Source: Ceratopteris richardii (lineage: Eukaryota; Streptophyta; Polypodiopsida; Polypodiales; Pteridaceae). Taken from it: a stretch of 64,000 nucleotides of DNA. Under the pieces are notes generated by a model. It did not search any database. It was not told where the DNA came from and was given only the letters and a program-made list of their open reading frames with translations. The stretch is taken from positions 89,591,350 to 89,655,349 of the forward strand of contig CM035427.1 of assembly GCA_020310875.1 (NCBI GenBank), read 5' to 3'. Below are positions 1 through 10,045 of this stretch, one piece after another. Position 1 is the first letter of the stretch; each line of letters starts with the position of its first letter. The position numbers and the translations under genes are program-made.

Positions 1-17
1 GAGCATAGTCAAACAAC

Positions 18-1022
18 ATGGGAGATGGATTTCCATCAACAATTGACAAATTGGATTGAAAAAACTACCTGGCATGGTCTCTAAGGATCGATGCTTACCT
101 TCAAGGGAGGAATCTATATGGATTCATATCCAGAGATGAAGCAATGCCAACCATGAGGAACAAAGCGCAACCCTCACATGAAGAAGCGAAAGGACTTTCA
201 AATTAGTGTTCAAAGGATGCACTTGCAAGGTCCTATATTCTAAACTCAATCTTTGATTTTCTTTTACCTCATGTCAAGGGATGCAAGACATCAAGAGGGA
301 CCTGGAATGCACTTGCTTCTTTCTTCTCTTCCAACATTCGAGCAAGGAAGAACCAATTGTGGATGGAGTTCACAACAATGAAGAAAAGCCCGAAGCAAAG
401 TGTGACTGATTATGTCACAAAGATGAAGGAGATTTCCGACCAACTTGGAAGCATTGGAGAGGTAATTGAAGAGGATCAACGCATTAGACAAATCATAAAT
501 GGAATCAAAGCAGATGACAAGTGGGAGTCATTCACAACAGCTATGGATTTATACATGGATATGCATGTACCCCACCTCAACACACTCATGGGCCAAATCT
601 TCACTCATGAACCAAAGATTAGCAAAGTTGGTGAGTCCTCAAGAGGTAATCAATCTTCTGTCTTATATTCTGATAAATCTAAGGTCAAGGACAAGTCAAA
701 GAATAGGAACAATGAAGATGAAGGTAGCTCTTTCCAAGCAAACTTTGCAGGTAGAGGAAGAGCTAGAGGAAGAGGCAGAGGTGGAAAGCAAGGCAAGGGG
801 AGATTCCAATAATCTCAACCTTGCAATATATGTGGCTTATCTAATCATACTACTAAAGAATGTTTCAAGAATCCAAGGAACTCAAGAGGAAGAGGATTCA
901 ATAGAGGTGGTTATAGATCAAATAGAGGCAGATACAATGGAGGCTACAACAACAACTACTACTACAACAACAATTACAACAACAACAACTATCAAAGTGG
1001 CCATAGAGGAAGAAGAGACTAA
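18..1022 (+). pseudogene. copia gag (UBN2-type) with zinc knuckle, three internal stops
   Basis: The product would be the nucleocapsid-forming Gag of a copia element. I chose ATG at 18 because the frame continues from it through the whole domain. Visible are a short N-terminal motif (NYLAWSLRIDAYL), the central UBN2-like helical part, an RGRGRG-rich stretch near 760-790, and a CX2CX4HX4C knuckle (CNICGLSNHTTKEC) at about 820-862. A poly-Asn/Tyr tail encoded by AAC/TAC repeats follows (945-1,000). In-frame stops lie at 57-59, 204-206 and 810-812; the last sits just before the knuckle. The frame closes with TAA at 1,020-1,022 and continues without shift into protease. Confidence 0.85.
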
Positions 1023-2400
1023 AATAACTATGGAGAGGACAAAAGTCAAGAAGATTCATTATTGATTATGAATCTATCAGTGAAGAAGGGTAAGGATGAT
1101 GATCACATATTTTACATTGATTTGGGATTCTCAAACCATGTAGCAGGAAATGTGGCTTTACTTTTTGATTTGGAAGATCCTCATAACAAAAATGAAGTGC
1201 AGACAAGAGATGACACAAAGCACTCCGTGGAGAAGATAGGTAATGTGAAGACATCAGATGGGAATATGAACCTCTTAAGCAAAGTCTTGTATGTCCCTAC
1301 AATTACCAAAAATTTAATAAGTGTTGAACAGATTGTTGAAAAAGGATTGCAGGTTAGATTCAACCGACTTTGAGCATATGTTGAAGACCCAAGGCAAGGC
1401 TTTAGAAGGATTGCCAAAGGAGAAAAGACAGGAAGGCTTTTCACTTTTGAAGTGGAAGATACAAAGAACATAGCTTTGTTTAGCTATGGATCTCAAACTC
1501 TAACAGAGTTGGAGATATGGCACAAAAGGCTTGCTCACATTGGTGAGAGGACTCTCAAACAAATTTGCAGGGACCAAAGTGTACTCAGTTTGCCTAATAT
1601 CACAAGGCAACACATGATTTATAAGTGTGAAGCTTGTCAACTCGCCAAGGCTCATAGATAACCTTTCAATAAGAAAGGATATATGTATCAAAATCCTCTA
1701 GATCTAGTGCACACGGATGTGTGGGGTCCAAGTAAGGAGCCATCTATATCAGGCTCAAGATATTATGTGTCTTTCATAGATGATTGTAGCAGGTGGACCA
1801 TTGTTTTTTTCATGAAGCACAAGGATGAAGTGTTTAATTGATTTAAGAAGAATATTGCTCTTGTTGAAAACCAAACAAGTAGGACTTTGAAAAGACTCAG
1901 ATCAGATGGAGGAGGAGTATACTTCTCTTATGAATTTTATGCCTTCTTGCATGAAAGAGGCATTAAAAGGGAAGTCACTACAAGGTATACACGTGAACTC
2001 AATGGTGTAGCAGAGAGGAGCAACAGAGCTATTATCGAAGCTGCAAGGTCCATGCTCAACGAAAAGGGATTGCCAAACTACCTATGGGTAGAGGTTGTGT
2101 CTACAGCCACATATCTCATAAATAGACTTCCATCTAAGTCACTAGATGGGACAACTCCATATGAAGTGTGGAACGGAAGAAGACCTAGTCTAGAGCATTG
2201 TAAAATCTTTGGGATGCTTAGCCTATGCTCACATTCCTTCTCAAGTAAGAGCGAAATTGGGTCCCAAGGTAGAGAAGTGCGTATTCATTGGTTATGACCA
2301 AAACCGAAAAGGATATAGATTGTACAATCCAACCAATGAAGGATTTTCTGTGAGTAGAGATGTAATTTTTTATGAAAAAAATCATGGTTTGATGATGACA
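1023..2400 (+). pseudogene. copia protease and integrase region, inactivated
   Basis: The aspartic protease motif reads FYIDLGFSNHVAG: the usual DSG is DLG, so the catalytic site is damaged. The GAG-pre-integrase zinc region (HKRLAH ... CEAC) lies at about 1,520-1,650. The integrase core keeps its catalytic acids: D in LVHTDVWG (about 1,710), D in RSDGGG (about 1,905) and E in GVAERSN (about 2,015). Stops occur at 1,371-1,373, about 1,659 and about 1,840. A one-base frameshift near 2,209 splits KIFG from LAYAHIPSQ, and the frame is regained by about 2,406. The pattern is slow point decay rather than truncation. Confidence 0.85.
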
Positions 2401-2405
2401 GGAAA

Positions 2406-4211
2406 GTGAAGCTGCCTTATGACTTCGATGAAGATTTTCCATCACTTCAATCAAAGGAGCCAAAGCAGATTCAAGAAAGTGATTCGGAGATTGACCTAGA
2501 AGACTTGGAAAGAGTAAAGCTATGGAAGAACAAAGGTAAAGTAAAGATGCAGGATGCTACATATGGACTCGAGACCTCACATCAACCACTTAGAAGGTCT
2601 TCAAGGGAGAAGAAAAATCCTGAGAGGTTTGGTTATGATACTTCTTTGGTCACCAAGCACTCAATCTACATTGCAAAGGATTCAACCAATGAAGAACCTA
2701 CCACATTCAAAGATGTACAAAGCAAGAAAGGTTGGAGAGATGCAATGGATGAAGAAATGGAAGCCTTGAAGGAGAATGACACTTGGGAGCTTGTACCTAA
2801 CAAGCCATCTATGAAGATGATTGGATCTCGATGGATATATAAAATCAAGAGGAATCCAAATGGAAGTATAAATAGACACAAAGCAAGGTTAGATGCTAAA
2901 GGGTTTTCTCAAACCCATGGTATTGATTATGAGGAAACTTTCTCTCCTGTTGCAAAAATTCCTACAATCAGGGTTCTCATTAGTCTTGTTGCATCTAAAA
3001 ATTTGAAGCTCTATCAATTTGATGTAAAGAATGGTTTCTTGAATGGATGGATTTCTGAGGAAGTGAATATGGCACAACCTCCTGGATATGAGGATGAACA
3101 TCATCCTAACTATGTATGCAAACTAAAGAAAGCTAATTGAAGCAAGCTCCAAGAGCTTGGAATTTCATATTGGTGACTTATTTGCAAGACCAAGGATTCA
3201 AAGCTAGCAAGGCGGATACCTCTTTGTTCATAAAGAAGAATGCATCTGAAGTGATCTATTTATGTGTGTATGTTGATGATATTATTATCATAGGCAATGA
3301 TCTTGAAGGAATCAAACAGGTAAAGACTCAATTGAAGGAGGAGTTCAAAATAAGTGACCTCGCACCACTCACTTATTTTCTTGGATTGGAGTTAATCTAC
3401 ACAAGTTCAGGTATATACACCACACAAAGGAAGTATGTGCATGACATGCTCGTGAAGTTCAAGACGGAGAATACCAAGTGTGTGCAGTACACCTATGGAA
3501 CAAAATCATAAGCTTAGTGCTTATGAAGGAGAGCCAATTGAACACATCACAAGCTATCAAAGCTTGGTTGGAAGTTTGAACTATGCAACACTCACAAGGG
3601 TGGATATATGCTATAGTGTTAGCATATTGAGTCAGTTTATGCATAAGCCATGAAGACCACATATGGAAGCGACCAAGAGAGTTCTCTCAAGTACCTAAAG
3701 GGGACTATGAATGAAGGTTTTTTTTATTCATTTACTTCAGATAAAGGTCTACTCAGATGCAGATTGGGCCGGATCTAGAGATGATAGAAGAAGCACATCT
3801 GGCTATATATCATTTGCAGGTTCAAAAATCATTTCTTGGTCATCGAAGAAGCAACCAACCGTGGCATTATCTTCTACCGAAGCTGAATATAGAGGTTTGG
3901 CTAATGCAACTCAAGAAATAATGTGGTTAAAGTCTTTGTACACAGATCTAAGAATATTATTCAACACCTCACATTTTTTGTGACAACACAAGCTCACTAC
4001 ATCTAGCAGCTAATCCGGTATACCATGCTAGAACCAAGCACATTGAAGTCCACTACCATTATGTAAGGGAGTAGCTAATGAGCAAATATATTCAACTATC
4101 CTATGTCTCTACAGATAGACAATGTGCAGACATGTTGACTAAAGCTCTTGATGGTACAAAGTTAAGTAGATTCAAGTTGATGATTGGCTTGCAGAAAATC
4201 AAGGACAATTG
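2406..4211 (+). pseudogene. copia reverse transcriptase and RNase H, frameshifted
   Basis: The RT opens with the copia-typical W-R-D-A-M-D-E-E-M stretch (about 2,733) and continues through RWIYKIKRNP, a degenerate RLDAKGFSQ and FDVKNGFLNG to KLKKAN, where a stop and frameshift at about 3,135 break it. It resumes as KQAPRAWN. The polymerase motif YVDD is intact at about 3,271-3,282. RNase H follows after a degenerate stretch: YSDADWAGS (about 3,750), SSTEAEYRG (about 3,870), then, after a further frameshift, [16 protein letters not shown] and ADMLTKALD. The final residues end near 4,211, about 35 bases before the polypurine tract. Confidence 0.85.
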
Positions 4212-4255
4212 AAGACTTATTTGGAGGCCAAGCATGTTAGGCTTGAGGGGGAGCT

Positions 4256-4860
4256 TTTGGTGCATTTTACCCAAGCCTACATGCTTGATATGCTTGATAT
4301 TATGATCATTTGTAAGTCACATGTGTAGTCATGTGAAAACCTCTTGTAAAAGAGTACATTTTATCTCTTGTAATTGTGAAAAAGAAAAAGGAAAAAGATG
4401 ACTTACCTCATCCATGATGTAAAAGCAAATTCGTGGCTTTAACTACCTAAAACCACAAATTTTTGAGCTGAGGGAATTTCTCCTAACTTTGGGGATCACT
4501 TTTAGGTGGAGCCATTTGAATTCGAATTCAAAACTCCCTCCAAGAATAGCTATAAAAAGAGCAAGAAGGAAGAGGCAATTAGCAAGCCTTGTACGTGACC
4601 ATTTCATCTCATTTTGTAGATATTGAAGAGCTTACTCCATAGCTCTATCATTCTACTCCCATTGTGCAAATATTCATTGCCAATGTGGTTGCAATCATAT
4701 GTGAATCTATACATTTCTCATTATCTACTTCTTTGTTTTGTTCTCTGCTATACTCACTTAGAGTAGTAACTTCAGAAGATCATATCTCGAGCTCTACACA
4801 ACATTTTTCAGTCTTTTAATGTGCTTTGGATAGCTCTTACTGTCTAGTTTCTGCATACAA
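4256..4860 (+). repeat. 3' LTR of the first copia element, end uncertain
   Basis: It starts after the polypurine tract GAGGGGGAGCTTT with TGGTGCATTTTACC. It contains a TATA-like box at 4,551-4,558 and a T-rich downstream part. A TTTCTGCA at about 4,853-4,860 is one plausible LTR end, but other CA endings up to about 5,100 cannot be excluded without the partner LTR. Confidence 0.5.
4551..4558 (+). promoter_or_regulatory. TATA-like box in copia LTR
   Basis: TATAAAAA lies about 295 bases into the LTR, a usual place for the U3 promoter of a copia element. Confidence 0.4.
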
Positions 4861-5257
4861 ATGTTCAATGTCATTCGATTTATACTTTAAGAGATATCTG
4901 CATTTTACTACTCACTCGTCTATCTTTGCAGAGCCTCGACAATGGTGGACATGCTCTAGAAACTTATGAATCTTGTTCTCAATGTTCAGTCCATCATTTG
5001 AAGTGTTTTAACTTGGATTGGGAAGCTTACTAAGTCTATTTAATATCTCCAAAAGGAATTTATCTAATCCTTACCAGGTTGAGAGCACTGTTCAGTTTCT
5101 CAAGCAGGTGTATGTCCAACAATAGCAAGTTTTGGGAGCTAGTCATTTCTCAATTAGTCTGTCTTGACTTAAACTTTTGAGATACATGTTCTAAAGTATT
5201 TGGCTGATATTTTGCTGGATTTAGAAAGTTAAAAGGGTGTACTAATCAACGTTAGTC
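4861..5257. other. Interval with nothing recognised
   Basis: The sequence is AT-rich without an ORF of note. It may include the last part of the copia LTR (U5) and a short stretch of host DNA before the AGT array. Confidence 0.4.
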
Positions 5258-5640
<383 letters not shown>

Positions 5641-6277
5641 TGAAAGTTAATTTTAAGGGTATTTAAGGTTTAAATGTAGGTTTTGAACATGTTCTTTTAG
5701 GGTTCAAGCTTAATTTCAAGGTTAATTAAGGGTTAATTATTAAGTCTAGAGGGTTATGGAAGGTTAGAAGATTAGTTTATGGGTTAGTTGGGGTTAAAAA
5801 TCATGGTTTGAAGTTAGTTTAAGGATAAACATATGGTTAAAAAGGTTAATTAAGTAGGTTTTACTCTTTAAATGAGTTAATAAATAGGGTAAATATAATA
5901 AATGAAACCTTAGCAAATATTTTAAGTATAAATGGTTAAATAAATATGTTAATTATTAATTGTCATTATTAACATTAAGGTTATGGATACATCTAAAATT
6001 ATTGATGGGTTTAATATAATTTATTCTAAAAGATTGCATTTATTCTAAAGTGATTAAATAAATAAAAAGGAATTGAAAGGTTGTATTTATTAAAGTCTAA
6101 ATGGAAGGCCAAGTGAATAATTAATTTGAGTGGTTGAGTGTATTTTTGGAAAATCAAAATGGAGAGATTCCCACGCCTTTTTTTTAGTTGAGATATGTTG
6201 AGTTGAAGAGGAGTAAATGTAGGCTGCATGGATCAGTTATCTTATGGAAAATGTGGGCTATGGTGGGCTACTCTCAT

Positions 6278-6287
6278 CTATATAAAG
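6278..6287 (+). promoter_or_regulatory. TATA box in gypsy 5' LTR
   Basis: CTATATAAAGAGGGG is a good plant TATA context. It lies about 40 bases upstream of the splice-donor-like CAG/GTACTC and is identical in the other LTR (18,213-18,222). Confidence 0.65.
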
Positions 6288-6655
6288 AGGGGAGTCGTAT
6301 TCACAAGCTCATGTGATTTTTCAGGTACTCTATTTTCTCTATGCTGTACACTATAGTTATTTGTGCACATATTTCTATGACTGTCCTTCTGGGAGGAGGA
6401 GAGAGAAGGCCATCTCTCTTGCTTTTGCACTTCATTCAATGTGAAGCAAATTTTTTTGCTTTTAGATCAGTTTGTATAGAGAAAAAAAGTGAGGAGGTCG
6501 ATGGTTTTTTTTCCTTTCTTTATTTCTTCTCTCCTCCCTCATTTCAACCTTTCTTTTTCTTTTTTCTACTGCTTCTTTAATGTTATTTCTTTATTCCTTC
6601 TCTCCCCTTTCTTTCTCCCTCTCTTCTCTATCGGCTGCGCAGCAGCACTGCGTGC

Positions 6656-6659
<4 letters not shown>

Positions 6660-6691
<32 letters not shown>

Positions 6692-6717
6692 GAGAGAGAG
6701 AGAGAGAGAGAGAGAGA
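6660..6717 (+). repeat. (CA)n(GA)n microsatellite
   Basis: About 28 bases of CA repeat run directly into about 27 bases of GA repeat. In the 3' LTR this position has a short GA tract only, and a longer GA tract lies about 150 bases downstream. Confidence 0.95.
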
Positions 6718-7659
6718 AGTGAGGAAGTTGGTTTTATTTTATTATTTTATTTTATTTTGTCCTTTTTTATTTTATTTTTTTAAGTTTCTCTTTCCCTCCC
6801 TCCTGCAGCCAGTCGACGGGCACAGATGGCCACAGAAGAGAGAGAAAGAGCGCCAAAAGAGAGAGAGAGAGAGTGAGAGAGTGAGAGAGGTTTATTTAAA
6901 TTTTGTTTTTTTTCCTTTTTTATTTATGTTAGTAGTTATATTTAATTTCTTTTTTTATTATATTATGTTTATAAATACTCTATGTTTACTTAATATATAA
7001 ATTATATGATTATTTTATATATTAATATAAATAATATTTATTAAATTTATACTAGAATTATATGAATTAAATATTTAATTCTGAAAAAGTATATGTATTA
7101 ATGAATATGTATTTATATTTGTATGTCTTAATATATGTATATGTTTTAATATATGTATATGTATGTATGTATGTGTGTATGTTTTAATTAGTAAACTATT
7201 CAGGATCATTACATTTTTATTTCATGTACTAAGTGTTAATGTTTTCCATTTAATTTATGAGATGCATATGCATTAGGTATGAGATGAATGATATAAATGA
7301 TTAATGATTTTATTATGTATGTTGGTATGAAATGGAGGGTATGAAGGATGTATGTGTGTGTTTATTTATCTAAATTGATTTAAAATATATAATTTGAATT
7401 CCTAAATATTTTTTATGAGTTTCAGGTTACCAAAAGGAGGGTCCATTTAGCCATTATCCCTTATCTTTCTCAAAGATTCCATTATTTTATCTAAACTTCT
7501 CCTAATCCATTCACTTATCCTTTCCTTTTCTTACCCTTTATCCAAGCTTCTTCAACCCTTAGCTTGATAGAAACTAATTGGAAGCATTAAATTCAGTAAA
7601 TGTTTGTGTCCATGTTAGATATTCGTGCATATACCCATGGGTAAATGTTAGACATGATA

Positions 7660-7920
7660 GTGAGTGATAGGCATAATAGGTATGAAAATGCTAGTGCATG
7701 TTAGATGTTAAGTAATGCATGTTAGATGTTAGAAGTTAGGTAGTGCATGTTAGATGTTAGAAGTTAGTTAGTGCATGTTAGAAGTTAGGTAGTGCATGTT
7801 AGATGTTAAGTAATGCATGTTAGATGTTAGAAGTTAACTAGTGCATGTTAGATGTTAAGTAATGCATGTTAGATGTTAGAAGTTAGGTAGTGCATGTTAG
7901 ATGTTAGGTAGTGCATGTAA
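7660..7920 (+). repeat. Tandem repeat built on GTGCATGTTAGATGTTA
   Basis: About ten imperfect units of 20-31 bases alternate GTGCATGTTAGATGTTAG with AAGTTAGGTA. The same family, with fewer units, is at 19,660-19,855 in the other LTR. Confidence 0.85.
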
Positions 7921-8560
7921 GTGTATGCATGTTATGATCATGTATGCATGTTATGTCATGCATGTATGTTATGTATGCATATCATGTATGTCATGTATGT
8001 ATGCATGTTCATTTATGTTAGTGCATGTTAGTGCATCAATATGTTAATGCATGATAGATGTTAGTTAGTACTTGCATGTTAGATGTGTTGCATGTAAATG
8101 TTAGTGCATGATTAGGTATGTTAATGAATGTTGAATGTATGTTAGTGCATGCATATGTTCATTTATGTTTGTGCATGTATGATCATGCATCTGCATGTAT
8201 GTTTATGCATGTGTGTTAGTGCATGAAAGTTTATGCATGTTAGTTAAATGCATGTTCATTTATGTATATGCATGTTATGTATGCATGTTCATTTATGCAT
8301 GTGCATGTATGCATGTGAGTTATGTTAGTGTAATTTATGTTTGCATGTTCATTTATGCATGTGCATGTATGCATGTGAGTTATGTTAGTGTAATTTATAT
8401 TTGCATGTTCATGCATGTATGTATGCATGTCATGTTATGTATGCATGTTCATTTATGTTAGTGTATGTTATGTCATGCATGTATGTTAGTATGCATGTAT
8501 GCATGTGATGTATGTTAGCATATGTAATATGTATGTATATGTATGTTAAAGTGTATGAAT
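7921..8560 (+). repeat. ATGTATGC/TTCATTTATGCATG degenerate tandem array
   Basis: Long run of purine-pyrimidine alternating ATGCATGT words with a recurring unit of about 63 bases (8,283-8,400). The copy in the 3' LTR (19,856-20,900) is longer by several units. Confidence 0.8.
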
Positions 8561-8902
8561 TCTAGGAATGTATATGAATTGTAAGATGTATGCTAAAATA
8601 ATGTATGAATGAATTATTTTATTACAATATGTATGTTAAAATAAATGTATGTACTTATATATATGTGTTTAAGAAAAGTTAATTATCTTATATTAAACTA
8701 AGTTTTTTAAATATGTTAAGATTTAAAAGAGTGTTTAATCTTTTATAAAAGCATACTTATATTTCTCATGTGATTTTTCAGATGATATGCAGCCCTGTTG
8801 AAGATGAACTGAAGATTTGAAGTGTGGAAATAATCTATTTAACTGAAAATCTATTATTTAGTTTGTATAGGATATCATTTATAAATAGTATCTTATAGCT
8901 TT

Positions 8903-9243
8903 GTATAGGAAATACTATTTCCTAGACCAGCTGAAGTTAAAGCTAATCAAAATACAGAAATAGAAGAACTAGTTAAAGATAAAATTATAGAAGAAACTTT
9001 GCATTCAAGAGAATTTGATCGTAGATTATCTAGAACATTACCATTAATTTCCATTGTTCCACCTAGTACTGAAAATAGTGAAGATCTTTTTCCACCATCC
9101 GTAGCTAGAAACACTGATAATTTTCAAGTAGATTTAGATGTAACAGAAATCATTAAAGATAAAGTAGTTAGTTAGGAATTAATCCAACCATCCTATATAG
9201 ATGCAGTCCAAGGATATAGAAATGCTTTGCCCTACGGACCTTA
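8903..9243 (+). pseudogene. Broken copy of the LTR-encoded ORF
   Basis: This is the 5' LTR copy of the ORF at 21,338-21,724. The start codon and about the first 20 codons are missing through a roughly 97-base deletion that joins GAAATACT to itself. A GAG to TAG change at about 9,173 adds an in-frame stop (KVVS*EL). The remaining frame ends at the same TAG as the intact copy, PYGP*. Confidence 0.7.
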
Positions 9244-9336
9244 GGAAAAAAAATACTTGTTCTGCATAGTCACCCTGTGTGCACCGTTAGCGAGACGATT
9301 GAATTGATCTGCCAGTCGTCACGAATCGCTCCCACA

Positions 9337-9353
9337 TTTGAACCCGACGTGAA
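9337..9353 (+). other. Candidate primer-binding site complementary to a tRNA T-arm
   Basis: TTTGAACCCGACGTGAA follows the LTR end with no gap. Its reverse complement contains CGTCGGGTTCAAA, which has the form of a tRNA T-stem/T-loop rather than the tRNA 3' end. The same sequence, slightly changed, adjoins the LTRs of the minus-strand relative (36,013-36,027). Confidence 0.5.
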
Positions 9354-10045
9354 TAACGGCATAGTAGGACAGGTATAAACTCTTCTCCTTTTCTTGCATA
9401 TGCAATAGTTGGTTTAGGTTATGTGGTTGCAGCAACTTGAGGTGGTCATCTTGCAGAGGCAGAATTCACAAACCTTGTAATTCCCAGGGTGTTGAGGGTT
9501 GAGCTTATGCTCCGAGCACCTCCATGGGAATACGCAAGTAGTGAACCTCATCTCTTCACCCTTACCATCAAGTACTTGAAGAATTACGTTTGCACACACA
9601 TCACTTAGATTCTTTGTATTAGGCATTTTATTGCTCAACAAATGTAATTTAAAAATATCACATGCACTCTAGCTTCTGCATCAACTATCAGGTATATTTT
9701 CTAAACTTGAATCTATTTGTTACTATTTAAGTAGGGATTTAGGAGACATTAAAATATTAGGAATTGTTAGATTCAAAATTCAAAAAAAAAATATTTTTCA
9801 TTTGAAAGTTAGAATTTATTTTTCATTAAAATATTAGGAATTGTTAGATTCAAAATTTAAAAAAAGGATTTTTCATTTGAAAGTTAAAATCTATTTTTTA
9901 TTAAAATATTAGGAATTGTTTGATTAGTACGATTTTAGTTTGAAAATTCAAAAAGAATTTTCATTTGAAAGTTAGTATCTATTTTTCAAGAATTGTTTGA
10001 AGGTTTTAAACTTAAGTAAAACTAGAATCAAACAATTTAATTAGC
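9354..10045 (+). other. Gypsy leader region, non-coding
   Basis: It sits between PBS and gag and carries no plus-strand ORF. A minus-strand ORF at 9,414-9,641 is Cys-rich (see findings). The second half is a tandem repeat. Confidence 0.5.
9748..9990 (+). repeat. Three tandem units of about 76 bp in gypsy leader
   Basis: Units starting ATTAAAATATTAGGAATTGTT are at 9,748, 9,825 and 9,900; each ends with TTTTTCATTTGAAAGTTA. A fourth, partial unit follows. Confidence 0.8.

Larger units (their letters stand above)
1..4860 (+). mobile_element. Ty1/copia LTR retrotransposon, decayed, 5' LTR outside window
   Basis: The domain order is gag, protease, integrase, reverse transcriptase, RNase H, which is the Ty1/copia order. 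The window opens just upstream of the gag ATG at 18, so the 5' LTR and PBS lie outside. Reading frame 0 runs from 18 to about 2,200 broken almost only by point stops; single-base frameshifts appear near 2,209, 2,400 and 3,130. A polypurine tract (GAGGGGGAGC) at about 4,246 precedes the 3' LTR. The 3' limit given here is approximate, because the second LTR is not available for comparison. Confidence 0.9.
6325..8781 (+). other. Intron-like segment in 5' LTR, bounded by 17-bp direct repeats
   Basis: The 17-mer CTCATGTGATTTTTCAG occurs at 6,308-6,324 and again at 8,765-8,781. Removing 6,325-8,781 as an intron would use donor CAG/GTACTC and acceptor TTTTTCAG/ATG, giving an exon of only a few tens of bases after the TATA box. 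The segment is non-coding: T-rich with CA/GA repeats at 6,660-6,717, then tandem ATGC-rich repeats. The same boundaries occur in the 3' LTR. Confidence 0.55.
5641..9336 (+). repeat. 5' LTR of gypsy element, 5'-truncated
   Basis: It aligns by eye with 17,591-21,816 along its whole length. Relative to the 3' LTR it lacks the first 230 bases, a block of a few hundred bases within the ATGC-rich tandem part (compare 20,090-20,470), and about 97 bases next to the ORF start (compare 21,290-21,386). The end CCCACA is followed directly by the PBS-like sequence. Confidence 0.9.

Noticed and set aside
6341-7000. ORFs rich in Phe/Leu and HTHTHT/RERERE
   Set aside because: They lie in the T-rich and microsatellite part of the intron-like segment and are not conserved in the other LTR.
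7660-7920. Regularly spaced repeats that could suggest a CRISPR array
   Set aside because: Units are contiguous and variable, spacers are themselves repeats, and the setting is a plant retrotransposon LTR.
8195-8461. Cys/Met/His-rich ORF resembling a small secreted protein (also 20,155-20,755)
   Set aside because: It follows the ATGTATGC tandem repeat; unit gains between the two LTRs change it freely.
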